A stretch of 64,000 nt of DNA, from contig JARWIR010000023.1 in NCBI GenBank assembly GCA_029959085.1, forward strand, positions 10,243,860 through 10,307,859, read 5' to 3'. Positions within the stretch are counted from its first letter, which is position 1, and every line of letters begins with the position of its first letter. Shown one piece after another: positions 12,300 to 23,890 of this stretch. A model generated the notes under the pieces. It was not told the origin of the DNA. It saw only the letters and a list, made by a program, of their open reading frames with translations, and did no database searches. Source of the stretch: Nemophila menziesii (Eukaryota; Streptophyta; Magnoliopsida; Boraginales; Hydrophyllaceae). The position numbers and the translations under genes were made by a program.

Positions 12300-13520
12300 A
12301 AGAGAGAGGAGGTTTAGGCATCCCAAATTTAGAAAATCTTAATTTGGTCTGTCTACTCTTCACATTCTGGAGAATGTACTCGCAAGAATACAACCTGTGG
12401 AGTATGTGGGTGAAACACAATATATTAAAAGGAAAGTGTGTGTGGAGTATGGAAGAGAAACAAAGCCATATGTATGAATTCATCACACATACTGTATATA
12501 ATGGAAAAAATACTTATCTTATATGGGATAGATGGCTAGATGGAAAGAATATACAACAGATTCTGGGTATAGAGCTGGAAAAAGATAACTTGAACAGTGA
12601 CAAGACAGTTGATAAATTTTATGGTAAAGATAGGTGGATATTACCACCATGTGTTGGTAAAATATTACCAAACTTAGTGGAAATTAATTTGGTGAATGAA
12701 GAAGACAAGAAAGAATGGAGTGAATCTTATAAGAAAGGTTTTTCTTTTAAAAAAAACCTTTATCAAAATCACTAATACCACAGACACAAAAATAGTCAAC
12801 TGGTATGAATTCATTTGGTCAAAGGCAAATATTCCCATGTGCTCTTTTATCTCATGGCTAGCTATACAAAACAGGTTGAGCACAAAACTTAGAATGTTGG
12901 AGTGGGGAACTCAAATTGATCCTCTATGTGGTTTGTGTAAAGCTACAGGTGAAGATAATGTGCATATTTTCTTTTAATGTTCATTTTCTAAGAGAATATT
13001 GCAGAGATTACTAAAAATCTGTGATATTGTTTGGGTGTCGAGTGATTTTGATGATCTTAATGAGAAAATTCTTGGTTTAACGAGTAAGGAGAAGAAAATG
13101 CTCGGGAGTTTAGTGATTACTTCATATATTTACATGGTATGGAAGCAGAGAAATGAAATAGAACATGGAGGGGTGATTTTGAATGAAGAACAAATTGTTG
13201 GGCGTATTTGCGAAATGGCGAAAATGAAGATAAATGAGAGGAGTTTAAAAAATTCGAATATCATTAGAATAGCTGAGAAGTTAGATGTTTAAACTTGTAT
13301 TTACTATTCTATTGTCTTTAGCCTATCTTCTGTAATAATAATGTAGTTAATGGGCCGAGTAGAAAATTTTAAATAGTAATGTAATGTTTCTTTTATAAAC
13401 TGAAATGGGCTTATAAGGTATATAACCCATGCTTGGGACTTATGCTTGTAAGTCCCATATGAAATGACTTTGAGGTTGATTTATAATGAAAAAGTTGGAT
13501 TTGTTGATCAAAAAAAAATA
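12300..13520 (+). mobile_element. 5'-truncated LINE: RT tail, zinc-binding domain, 3' UTR and poly(A)
   Basis: The coding part starts at about 12300 with G-G-L-G-I-P-N-L-E-N, the conserved segment after the RT thumb, then L-W-S-M-W-V-K-H. A frameshift lies near 12750. The zinc-binding region follows (12800-12980) with C-G-L-C and a downstream H, interrupted by TAA at 12976-12978 where the family has a final Cys region. The last frame (12999-13292) holds Y-M-V-W-K-Q-R-N, typical of the end of plant LINE ORF2. A 230-base 3' UTR ends in an A run at 13510-13518. The fragment is truncated at its 5' end, as usual for LINE insertions. Target duplications could not be settled. Confidence 0.8.
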
Positions 13521-13672
13521 TTATATTAATTATTATATAATAAAAAAATGTCATCGAGGATAATTGTGAAGGTAAATATGTCAGAGACTTAAATTGAAAA
13601 TTAATCCTTTAAAATATGACCCTCCTTCCATTTTCTGTGAATAGAATTTGAAATAATTGTAATTAATTGAAA

Positions 13673-14095
13673 TTATCCCTTATAATTAGTTGTATTCCAT
13701 ATCGGTTTAGCAGGTATATAATTGTCGGGATGTCCCAAAACATTAGGAACACAAAAACAAAAAATGGAAAAAAAGATAGCAAAATCTACCAAACTTACTA
13801 GATCATTTACATAAAAAGAAGGGTAAGAAGCTATTTCATCCATCTCTGAATGTACACCCAATGGATTATTTGATCCATATTGATGTAATGCGGCCAGATG
13901 AAAAAGACTGGCACCTACTAAAATAAAGGAGAGTAAACGATGAAGACTAAAAAAACTATTTAAGGTGGCATTGTCCACAGAGAAACCACCCCAAAGCCAT
14001 TTTACTATGGTATCTTTTACTACAAGTATAGTGATAGCTAAGCTTGTAATAATTGTTGTGGTTTCTAAACCCATTGAGATGACCCAAGAATTTCG
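13673..14095 (-). pseudogene. cob: mitochondrial cytochrome b fragment (NUMT)
   Basis: The minus-strand frame at 14074-13673 carries long stretches of plant mitochondrial cytochrome b: W-L-W-G-G-F-S-V-D-N-A-T-L-N, F-I-L-V-G-A-S-L, H-L-A-A-L-H-Q-Y-G-S-N-N-P-L-G, and N-V-L-G-H-P-D-N-Y-I-P-A. Cytochrome b is the membrane core of respiratory complex III. About 140 of the usual 390 or so codons are here, covering the middle of the protein. Several normally conserved residues are changed, for example F-F-S-L-H-R-L-L-S where plants have H-Y-L-L-P. The frame is open by chance of recent transfer, with no start or end. It sits among nuclear transposons, so it is a transferred copy and not functional. 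Confidence 0.92.
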
Positions 14096-15020
14096 CTATT
14101 TCGATTTTGCTAGTCCTTGGGAACAGAGTAGCGACGGATAATTAAGAATCGGAATAGGTCTAGTCCAAGGTTATTCTTGTTATTGTTAGTCTATCTTAGA
14201 AGTCGTTCCTATATTGTCCTTCTTTTCTTGCTGGAGTGCGCTAACGCTTTAATTTTCTTGCTTGTTTCTTTCATGGGAGATCAAGACTATAGGAGGAAAA
14301 AGAGTTCATTAGCCAACATTCTGTCAAGTCAGACCAATGATTGAACTTAAAGATATGAAGTGAGTGCCATTTGGAGAGTAACTGAGAACAAAGGAGAAGG
14401 ATATAGAAAGAATGAAGTAATGAAAGAGGAAATCATTGCTAGTAGTAACGACTTGTCATGATCCATCGGTTTATATAGAATCCATGTCCTAGGTGTATCA
14501 AAAAAACATTCTTTTGGCTAAGAGTATATAATAAAATAGAGTGAAAGGGTCCACCCCGAAACCAAATGGGTACTAACTAACAGTAACAACCGAGTCCTCT
14601 CCAAATCACAGGAGATAGTTACCCATCATACGGCTCACCAACTTCACTTGCCTCTATGGGAGGCTCGCTCCGGTAAGGTTCTAATCACTTACAATACACA
14701 ACTCTACGAAGGAAGGGGTTGGGTTAGGAGTGCTTTCAATATGATTCTTTTCCACCGTTAATAAATGCGAGTTTGTTTTGTCCACTTTCTTCATCCCCCT
14801 CTATCAAAATGATCAAAAAGGAAGGCGAGCTTGCTTCTTATTCCCATGTTTGATCTCTTCCATCTCTGCCTCGCTCGTTGTCACCTATGTTCAAGAAAGA
14901 TTTAGAACCCTGTAGAGAATGAAGATGGGCCAAGGATCTTCCTCTCAACATTGCTTTTCGAGGCTCCACTCCCCCCTTGAATAAGTAAATTCCTGTTAGC
15001 CTGGGCGAAGATGGGGATAA
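14096..15020 (-). other. probable continuation of the mitochondrial insertion, noncoding
   Basis: GC content is clearly higher than in the flanks up to about 15020, where sequence switches abruptly to AT-rich nuclear DNA. Phrases such as GAACGACTTC and GAAAATTAAAGCGTTAGCGC (minus strand) look like plant mitochondrial spacer. On the minus strand near 14630, GAGCCGTATGATGGG resembles the start of a group II intron domain V, but the matching 3' strand is not present, so at best it is a decayed intron end. No tRNA or second gene was recognised. Assignment rests on composition and contiguity with cob. Confidence 0.55.
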
Positions 15021-15645
15021 AGAGTAAGGATATAATATTGTTATGTTGTTATTATAATTATATTAAATAATTTTTACATATGTGAATCATAAATACTTAC
15101 ATTATAGGCAATACATAATTAACCTAATGATATATTTTTATATGTAAATATCAAATCTTCCATACTAATAATTCTCATTTTATATAAAGAACTAGTAAAC
15201 ACATCGTGAATGAGCTGCTCCTATGTGGTTGGAGCAGCGTAATAAAGAATACAAAGAAATGAAAAACAAAAAAATAAATAGAAAAATAGATCTTAATAGA
15301 CTTATAGAGAAAAACACGACCCACGCATATAATGTGAGTTTTAAATTAAAACTAAAAAACCACAGCCTTTAATATGAAAGTACAAACAAATTATCTATAG
15401 TAATTAAATTTCACATTAATACAATAAACTAAAAAGTAAGAAAATCTTGTAAGATATGTGAGATTCGGCTTAATGCTTTGCAGGAAAAAGTACACCCTTG
15501 GCCTCTATTTATCCACTTTACAGACTGCTGCTAAACTCCTTTAATGTAACAATCACTTAATAGCTTCCATCTTTAATAAGTACTGTTTTCCTAGAAAAAA
15601 GAAAAGGAAAAATGAATTAAACCAAATTAAAAAAGAATATAATTT
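15021..15645. other. AT-rich spacer, no gene recognised
   Basis: Low-complexity AT-rich nuclear DNA between the mitochondrial insertion and the CLASSY-like fragment. No terminal repeats or coding motifs seen. Part may be former intron or 3' flank of the pseudogene. Confidence 0.35.
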
Positions 15646-15649
15646 TAGT

Positions 15650-16190
15650 CGAGAGAAGTTAAAGTTTCCAAACCTTCTGTATAAAGCAGCAACATCTTCC
15701 TTTAAGCGATAAGTTTCTAGAAACTTGTCACCACAATTGTCCACATGCACAGACTCCATCACAGACTCTTGATTGCCTGAATATTTATTCCATTCAATTC
15801 GAACCACAATTTAGCAATTGATTCCTTTCTAAAGCTTGTTTCGTGATCTTCCTCCTATGGTGATTCAGAGGCAACCAACCTATACACATAAACCTTGCGG
15901 ACCTGACCTGGCCGGAATGAAAATCCAATACGATGATACGAGATGCTCCCACGAGTGATAACCCTTCACCACAAGCTTTGATCGATCCAAAGAAAACTCG
16001 AGAATCTGGAGAATTGTTAAACTGCTCCATTGATGTCTCTTGAAAATCAGCATCATAATTCCATGTGATCATGAATATTTCATTTCCATTGCTATAGCCT
16101 TTCATCTTTACAGATAATCTCTCTTGGAATTTCAATGGAAGGAGATATAGGCTGAACATCGAAAAAATATGGCTTTTTCATCTTCCCTGG
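15650..16190 (-). pseudogene. CLASSY-type SNF2 chromatin remodeller, C-terminal helicase fragment
   Basis: The minus-strand frame starting near 16159 gives L-P-L-K-F-Q-E-R-L, then [23 protein letters not shown], then [13 protein letters not shown]. This is helicase motif V and surroundings as found in plant CLSY/DRD1-type SNF2 proteins, which help recruit RNA polymerase IV for siRNA-directed DNA methylation. Right after it, about 14 residues that should hold most of motif VI are missing; another frame resumes with [17 protein letters not shown] stop, a second frameshift, then E-W-N-K-Y-S-G-N-Q-E and L-K-E-D-V-A-A-L-Y-R-R follow, the usual protein end. The ATPase half is absent. It is a dead fragment, perhaps captured by a transposon or left from a decayed gene copy. 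Confidence 0.82.
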
Positions 16191-16207
16191 GATAGTTGCT
16201 CGGCTCA

Positions 16208-16209
<2 letters not shown>

Positions 16210-16243
<34 letters not shown>
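16210..16243. repeat. (AT)n microsatellite
   Basis: About 17 AT units just upstream (minus-strand sense) of the CLASSY-like fragment. It marks the point where homology to that protein is lost. Confidence 0.95.
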
Positions 16244-16245
<2 letters not shown>

Positions 16246-16319
16246 CTACTAGCTATATCCTTACGATTTTTCATACTCTTTAACTTAGTAAACCATGACT
16301 CAAATCTAGAAGTCCAAAT

Positions 16320-19260
16320 TCAATTAAACAACATTTGTACTGGAGAGATGGGCCATAATACTATAGTCCATGAACAATTAAACAAGAGGTGTTCAATAGA
16401 TTCAGGTTCTATCCTACAAACATTACACAGGAGAGAAGTGGTGCATTTTCTTTTAAATTTTAGGTCCTCAGTAGGAAGTTTTCTTTTACACAGTTTCCAA
16501 ACAAAAATTCTAATTTTATGAAGTACCTTTAATGCTCCAGACCTCCTTCCAAACTGAGTTTGGGGTGGCATAGGAGCCACTATGTAACCTCACCTATTCA
16601 TTTTTTTCTTTTTCCATCTCTTTTTACTTCAAATATCTATATATAGATTTAGAATTAACCTCTCCATCTATAGAGAAAGCTAAGACGCATTATCAATACT
16701 TATAGAAATAGGGTCATTATTTTAAATTTTTTCTCTATAATCTCTATTTCAAACCACTTTGTGAGCAAATTATGAACCCAAATGTAAGAACCTTAATAAA
16801 ATAGTTCTGATACATATGTAAAAGGACAATTCCTAGTATTAGTAAGAGATTTAATACCTGGAATCCAGCTATTATGCCATATATTTATAGAGTTTCCAAT
16901 TCCCACCTTCCAAATTAAATCTTTTTTTAAATTATTTCTTCCCTCAAGTAGACTTCTCCAACCCCAAGAGGTATTGGATTGGCTTCAAGGAAGCTAGAAT
17001 TTTTAAAATATATTCCTTTCAGTGTCCTAGCCAAAAGAAATTTTGGTTTATTAAAGATCTTCCAAACATTTCTATCAAGTACGGCTATATGTTTTAGTTT
17101 TATACTTTTAAAAACCATACCCTTATTGTGTTTATTAATGGTTATGTCCCTCAATTTTATGCAATGATTCCTTTTTCTATTGTTTTTATTCCACCAAAAT
17201 TTAGCTATAAGAGAATCAATTTTATTACATATACTAATAGGGATCAAGATATCATCCATAGTATATGAGGGAATAGCATTAATCACTTCCTTTATAAGAG
17301 TCTATTTCTCACCTTCTAACAGAAAAATAGTATTCCATTTTACTATTTATTGACATAACCTTGGATATACCCAAATCAGCAGGTAGTCCTAAATATTTGC
17401 CTAAGTTTTCGAGTTTATTCACCCTTAGAATATCAAGTAAATGATTTATTTTATCCACTGGAGTATTTTTACAAAAAAAAAATACCACTTTTATTAAGGT
17501 TACTACATTGACATGAGGCATGACTATAATCGTTAAGCAAATTTTTAAGTGTTCAACATCCTCAGTTTCATCCCGGATGAAGAAAAGAATATCATCCGCA
17601 AATAATATATGACTTCAAGTAGGACAATGTTTATTAATACTCAATCCTCTAATCATATATGTGTCAATTTTATCATCCATAAGATAGGTTAAAGCTTGAG
17701 TTATAATACAAAAGAGAAAGGGTGAGAGGGGGTCCCCCTGCCTAAAGCTTTTCGAGGGGTTAGATAGGGGAATCTGGCTTGCTTGTCATAATTCATAAGT
17801 ACACTATAAGTGACTAGGGTAACACATCCATCATCCATTTAACCCATCTATCACAGAATCCCATTTCAATAAGATATCATTTTACATAAAATCACAAGCT
17901 TTACCAACATCTGCCTTAATGGCCATATTAATGTGTTTCAGTTGTTATTTTTCTTTTTAAAAAGTGATTACCTCATGAGCTAGCAATATGTTTTAAGTAA
18001 TTTCCTTTCCAGGATTAAAAGCACACTGGTTCTCACTAATAATAAAAGGCATCAGGTGTTGCAATCTTTTCACTAATATTTTAGCGAAAATATTATAAAT
18101 AACATTAGAACAAATAATTTGTCCGTAATGGGCAATTTTTGTGAATTTTTAAACTTTAAGGAATAAAGTAATCAGATTATTGTTAATCTCATAATGATTA
18201 CCATCATTCCAAAGGAAATCAGATATACACCTAAGTATAGCAAATTTGATAAGTTCCCAATGTTTTTTGTAAGAGTATACAAGGTACCCATCAGGGCCAG
18301 GCGACCTACCACTCCGCATTTCCTATAAGGCATTCTTTATGTCATTTAAATTAACAGGACTAGTCCGAGAGGAATTCATATCATTAATTATGCATCTATT
18401 AAGAGAGTCAATGACTAGGGTATAATTTCTAGGGCCTTTAGTAAAAACAATTGAGTGAAAGTAATTTTTAATTTCATTCTCTATATCCCCTTTTTTTATA
18501 AATCCAAATATCATTTTCAGTAAATATACTAGTGATTTTATTCCGCAATCTTTTATATTTAATGAAAATATGATGTATTTTTATCACCAAGTGTAAGCAA
18601 TTTAATTCTAGATTTCAGTTTCCATTAAATGTCTTCATTCTTCCATCTTTGTCCTATCCTTTTCACTATATAATTATGACATCCCAATCAATAGGATCAC
18701 TGGATTTAATCAACTATTTTAAATACTTTTTATCCTAATTAAGAACATCTTTATTTTCCTTAGCCAATTCTTTTGCCCAAATAGTTAAATTACCAGTGAG
18801 AGAGTTTAATTTCTTTCCAAAATTGTTAATACCTTTACCGCTCAAGGAACTTATTTCAAGCCAGTGGTGTGTGATTATCTTAATACATTCTTCTTACCAT
18901 TCCAAGTTTTACTGAAAATGAATCTTTTTAATATAGGCATTTTCTTAGCATGTTAATTAAAACAAGTATTGAGTGACCTGACCCCACAAGAGGAATAATA
19001 GCCACCCATGAGTTAGGAAAAATAGTATCTCATTCAATATTAACACAAAATCTATCAATAACTTGTTTTATTAGCTCAGAATTATTTATTTTGTTGGACC
19101 ATGTGAACTTACAACCTTTAGCATGCAAACATGTCTTATTCAGCCTAGCTAGTCATTTGATTAATCTATTCATATTACTTCTATTAGGTCCCAAAGCACC
19201 TAATTTTTCAGAGGAGAATCTATACATATTGAAGTCCCCTATAGTATTCCAGGGCTTAAA
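16320..19260 (-). mobile_element. L1-type LINE, endonuclease tail to zinc-binding domain, broken
   Basis: From right to left on the minus strand: an endonuclease piece with I-G-D-F-N (19228-19240) and K-F-T-W-S-N (near 19110); the linker; the RT entry S-P-G-P-D-G (18287-18304); the R-Q-G-D-P-L-S-P motif (17721-17743); the catalytic F-A-D-D (17591-17602), both aspartates kept; L-G-K-Y-L-G-L-P near 17400; the thumb (16927-17286) with A-I-P-S-Y-T-M and F-W-W; and a zinc-binding region (16330-16560) with C-N-V-C and E-H-L-L-F-N-C. Many single stops and shifts interrupt it. At the right it is cut by the MITE at 19264. The order matches ORF2 of plant L1 LINEs, and the catalytic motifs are the best kept of all LINEs here. 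Confidence 0.85.
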
Positions 19261-19263
19261 ATA

Positions 19264-19487
19264 CTCCCTCCGTCCATTTCTATTTGTACACCTTTTTGGT
19301 GCATAATGTTTAAAAAAATATTTTATAATCTTCTTATTTACACAGTTGCCCTTAATTAATATACATGGGATATTTATTACGGATAATATTGGAAAAAGTA
19401 GAAAAAATATGTCTTGGTAATGAAAATGGATAAATAATATTGGACACATTTTTTTAGAAAGTTGGACAAATAATATGGACCGAGGAG
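19264..19487. mobile_element. Stowaway-like MITE
   Basis: A 224-bp segment starts CTCCCTCCGTCC and ends GGACCGAGGAG, inverted repeats with one or two mismatches. It is flanked by TA on both sides (19262-19263, 19488-19489), the target duplication of Tc1/mariner elements. It has no coding capacity and is AT-rich inside. It interrupts the right side of the LINE and abuts copy 2 of the dispersed repeat. Confidence 0.88.
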
Positions 19488-19534
19488 TAACATGGATCCA
19501 AATAATAGAGGGATACTTTCTTTGATATTCAAAT

Positions 19535-19775
19535 AGAAGTTACTACTTTGTTTACTAGATTCATGGAAGTCCAAATCAAAAGGTATTTGATAAATTTAAG
19601 GGGTAACTGATAAAATCTATAATTCCCTTGTGTATTTTTCATGTTATGGTTTTGAATTGTATTGAAAGCTCGAGCATCCAAACCATAAAATATTGCACTC
19701 GTACACCACCTAGCAAAAATCACGCAGGAAATTAAATTTAAGCACTTATCTATACACAATTATAAGTTTTTTGGG
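19535..19775 (+). repeat. dispersed repeat, copy 2
   Basis: Aligns with 9380-9625 in the same orientation (see that entry). Homology begins about 45 bases right of the MITE and ends near 19775. Confidence 0.75.
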
Positions 19776-20051
19776 GCAAACATCGGAGGCGTGAAATTTC
19801 GTTAGCTAGCCACTAACTAACTCCCTCATGAGGAGTCTAAAAAGGACCTAGGAAATGCACACCCGCTCCTATAACGTGTTAAAAAGCTCCAAAAATACTT
19901 TGGAGGGTCATCATACTCACGCACACCAAATCAAAGCAGATATCCGTCCGACAGCTCACTCGGGCTAGCTTCTTTCGCTCCTGTTCAAGGGACTCTAATG
20001 GCAGTTAGGTTAGTGGCTTCTCTCATTTCAGCTGCTAATGCCCTATCTTTC

Positions 20052-21800
20052 TTACCCGAGTGACTTATTTATGAATGATAAGGGTAGAAAAAACGTTCTA
20101 TTCGCACCTATTGAATCATAAAATAGAGGAGCCCTTCTAAGAATATTAAATAGACTCTCTAACAAATCCACTCCTTTCTTTTCCAATATATTCGCACAGA
20201 TATTTGCTTCCCAATAGATGTGATTCACCTTAAACTCTGAATGTTCTTGTAGGATTTTAGCGGAACCTCTCCCAATATGAAAAGTCCAACTCTTAGAACT
20301 ACTACCATTAATCACTAGCGCATGAATCTCTCTCGAGTCCATATCGATAATTAGATCTTTTAGGCCTCGGTTAATCGTCCATCTCAATCCATAATATAGC
20401 GTCAAAGCTTCTAAGAATAAAGGTGACTCGCACACACTTCAGAGAATCTCGCTAGGAACGACCATCTCTATCTCGTAATATCCCTCATATCTTGGCTCTG
20501 CGTTCCCTCGAATCACAACTTTCTTCCATATTTAATCTATACTGAGCATCGGGTTTAAACCATCTAACCAAGGAACTTTTCACAGATACGATAACCCTAC
20601 CATCTCGTTCCTTTCCCATGCCAATACACAATCACCTGCCATCCTCAAAGTATCCTTTCTTAATCCCTCGGTTCTACATTTCTGGTTGGGAACACTAAAT
20701 AATGCCTCTTTTTTGGTGTTCCATAGATTCAAACATCGTTCACCACTTCAAGCTATCATATATAAGAATGCCAATAAGTTAGCTTCCAACCAATACTTTA
20801 CTGTTGCATCAAGTAAAATGTTATCTCCTGGAGCAAACACCTGATTCGCGCTGGAGTTGTCCATATGTGACCACCTTTCCAAAATTTGTTGCACGTTCAG
20901 TATATTGCTAGGAAATTCCTTTTTCTCATTAGCACGCCACATGTTACTATTTATGACAGCATATCCCTACTAACTAGAATCATTCCTCCCCTTGAACAGT
21001 TCTTGCTGCAAACCTAGCTCCTGCCATATTATTTTTGCCACCGTACAACCCAAGAAAATGTGCACCATGTCTTCGTTCACATTGCAACATATGCTACATT
21101 CTATGTCCCCAATAATGTCTCTCATGTATAGATTTTTCTACTGAAGGGAGATGATTTCTCGTGATTCTGCATAAAAGAAATCTAACCTTCTGTGGGCATT
21201 TTATTTTCCAGATTTTCTCCCGCCTAAAGCTTGTATGGTCCATGCTATTTCCTATATATTTGAACGCAGATTACCAAAAAAAGGCCTGAAGCTTCATGTG
21301 TCCAACGGTAATCAACCCCGTTTTCTCCTTCCATCTCAATAACCACTTCCTTTAGCAAACTTACTCCAGTAAGAATCTATTTACACACATTCGAATCACT
21401 ATCCTTCATATCTATTCGTAGAAGACAATTCGTGAAATATTTGTTCTTAAACACCTGGTCCCATGCGACTTTGTGATCCTAAACAAATTTCAATCTAAGT
21501 TTAGCTGTAGTGCAATGTTAAAAAAATTTCCCCTCGTATCCCTAGCCCACCCGCTGACTTAGGTTTACATATTTGTTCCTAAGAGACCCAATGGATTTTC
21601 CTTTGTTCATTCGAGGACCCCCATATAAAATATCTAACAATCTTATCAATCTCGGCACACACGTATATCGAGAGTTTCATCACTTTTTTATTTAATAAGT
21701 AGGTACACACATAGGACTAATTGTGCCAATGTGATATGCCTAGCTAGTGATAGAGTTTTTGTCTTCCATTCCGCTAATTTCCCCCCATTCTCTCAGTGAT
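20052..21800 (-). pseudogene. L1-type LINE 3' half: RT tail, zinc-binding, RNase H
   Basis: On the minus strand near 21640 the frame gives F-I-W-G-S-S-N-E-Q-R-K-I-H-W-V-S, then G-G-L-G-I near 21545: the region after the RT thumb. The zinc-binding domain (21040-21240) has C-P-Q-K-V-R-F-L-L, C-x2-C with E-D-M-V-H-I-F and a following Cys. An RNase H domain of the RVT_3 type fills 20435-20052: E-A-L-T-L-Y-Y-G-L, then I-I-D-M-D-S-R-E, then H-I-Y-W-E-A-N. The catalytic aspartate in M-D-S is kept; the usual A-D-A-L-A near the end reads C-A-N-I-L. Frames are interrupted between the domains. The RT palm is missing, being cut on the right near the family-3 LTR at 21834. It is a different LINE family from its left neighbour, which lacks RNase H. 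Confidence 0.8.
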
Positions 21801-21833
21801 CCTCTTGTAGAACCCCTTTTGAAAACTCAAATA

Positions 21834-23586
21834 TGTTTTGGTTCCCGGTGTAATATAAAAATAATAGATTGGTATCAATGGAACTAGGACTTTCTGCATG
21901 TGTACGAGGTGTCGTCAGGTAAACATATGATAAGCCTGGGAGCTATCGATCCTTAGGGACCACTAACGCTGTAAATAGTATGTTTTCAATGTAATAAAAC
22001 ATTATGTTGCAAATGAAAGGATACAAATAATAAGGATTTTGTATTTGGGTTTTTATTAAAAGGACGAAGTTGCAAATAAATAAAGATTAAACTAAAGCGA
22101 AATTAACTAAAAATGCTAAAAAGATTATAAAGTATGAGAAGTAATGATTGATCCTTGTGATTAATCCTCCTAATCAATAATTATCATGTTTATGTTATAA
22201 GGGCGAATGAAATGTTTCACATCAGTCGGGATGCAAAATCATCTAAGACCCCGCCCGGGTGATCTTAGCTCTCTATCTTATTCATCTCTTGGTATTTTGG
22301 TAGGCTTAAGTTCATGGTCATATTGGTATTATGTCTTAAATCCCGACCCTTCGCCCCAGTGTTAGTCTAAAAGTCTCAAACTACCTATATTTGATCAGGA
22401 TATAAATAGGTAACAAGCACAAATATGATAAACAATGGAATAATAAAATTCAATTCAATAATATAATATAATATAAATTATCCCAAATCACCAAAACATG
22501 GATAAAAATCAATTAGGGTCCATACCCATTGCAAGTATCAAGCATATAATGCTTAGCTCAAACTAAATAAATGAAAATATAGTGAAAATAAAGATAGATC
22601 ATGTTTGAAAGATAAAATGGACTCGAATTAACCTAGACTACAAAATTGATGGGTTGTGGAATGGAGTAAGAAGGTGAAATTTGGGTGCAAAATCCTTCTT
22701 CCCTTTTCTCCATGCGCTTGAGCTCTCTCTATATGATAAAATTTGATAAAAAAAAATGAAGCGTACTGAATTTAGGAGCTCAAATAATTTTATATACTTG
22801 GTCCAAAAATATTTTGGACCTAATGGGCTCACTTAATTGGCTTAAAATTGGCCCAAACCGTTTTTTACCATGCTCACACTGGTAAAACTGACATAACATT
22901 CTCATCTCAAATCCGAATTGACTTTCGTTACCTATCACGCAACACTGACTCAAAGCTAATTCCAAATAAAAAGGAATCAGGTTTATATTTATTACCCTTT
23001 ATTCCCAAAAGGTTGTCACTTATACTATAAATAGTTGTTTCAAAAAGTTTGTCATTTTAGAAAATCAAGACACATCTTTTTCTTTAGACCACTTTTACCC
23101 CTAATTAATAATTTATGCTCCCAATAAATATTCAAGATATCAAGACACTTTATTGATGGAATTTTAGTAATCACAAGCATAATAAATGACATTTCTTAGT
23201 TTGTGAGCAAAAGAAAATGTGACAACCTTCTAGAAACGGAGAGAGTACCAATTAGTTATGGTGACAAACAATATGACAATGCACTTTTTTGGTAAATGCT
23301 CTAACTTTCTAAGAGTGACTTCGAGCTCATTTTGCGCCTTAGCTTGGGTTTGGACTTAAATTATTGTCTTTTCCTCATCTTCTTTGACACTTGCGTCTAC
23401 CATGTACCTAAAATCACACTTAACACCCAATTAACGCACAAAAACACTATATATTAAATATTGTCCAAAATAATGTAGAAAAGTAAGATATGACAAATAT
23501 TAGGGAAAATCCCCCACTTAGGTCCCAGAAACCCTCAAAAGGATGTTTCGTGAGTAGATTAATATATCAAAAAAGAGGAGACATCA
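21834..23586 (-). mobile_element. family-3 LTR A (3' LTR of a minus-strand Athila-like element)
   Basis: The right end reads GGAGACATCA on the plus strand, that is TGATGTCTCC on the element's strand, and is followed at 23587 by AGACCCCCAACTC, the reverse complement of the polypurine tract used by elements 1 and 2. So this is the 3' LTR of an element transcribed leftward. It aligns along its length with LTRs B (42236-43784) and C (44874-46430). The left edge is diverged and uncertain by about 10 bases. A MITE at 22995-23245 adds 251 bp. No partner LTR is present. Confidence 0.82.
22995..23245. mobile_element. Stowaway-like MITE inside LTR A, empty site seen in LTR C
   Basis: Begins CCCTTTATTCCCAAAAGGTTG and ends with a near inverted copy: GTGACAACCTTCTAGAAACGG then AGAGAG. 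TA lies on both sides (22993-22994, 23246-23247). In LTR C the corresponding sequence reads ATATTACCAATTAATTATGG without the insert, which fixes both boundaries. It is 251 bp and noncoding. Confidence 0.92.
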
Positions 23587-23890
23587 AGACCCCCAACTCA
23601 AAGTTTTTTCGTTTCGACAAAATAAAAGAAAAGGAAAAACAAAAGGGGCCTAAGTCCAAATAACTATGGAAGAAATGTGGGAATCTAAAGACAATGAATA
23701 AACCTAAAGAAACTATTCTAACAAGTTTAATATAGTGGTGTTCAAGAAATGATAAAAGAAATATTCGTAATATATAAACAATCAACATCTAACAAGTTCA
23801 AAAGTGGATTAATTTTGCAATGCAAGAAAGAGCGGTTCTCTCTTAGGTTGATATTGCGTCCATATGGTGTTCATTTTTTTCATTAGTTTC
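23587..23890 (-). other. polypurine tract and 3' internal remnant of the family-3 element
   Basis: Starts with the reverse complement of TTTGAGTTGGGGGTCT. The following 300 bases match 43785-44035 and 46431-46680, the same region next to LTRs B and C. It is cut at 23890 by another family's LTR, after 'gtttc'. Confidence 0.8.

Noticed and set aside
12136..12486. Minus-strand 116-codon frame rich in Pro and His
   Set aside because: Its C-terminal half is the GGT-rich tract read backwards and its N-terminal half overlaps LINE coding sequence on the other strand.
13673..14074. Functional cytochrome b gene
   Set aside because: Only the middle third is present, with several changed conserved residues, and it lies within nuclear transposons.
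14600..14660. Complete group II intron domain V
   Set aside because: Only the 5' strand (GAGCCGTATG) is recognisable; the pairing strand is missing.
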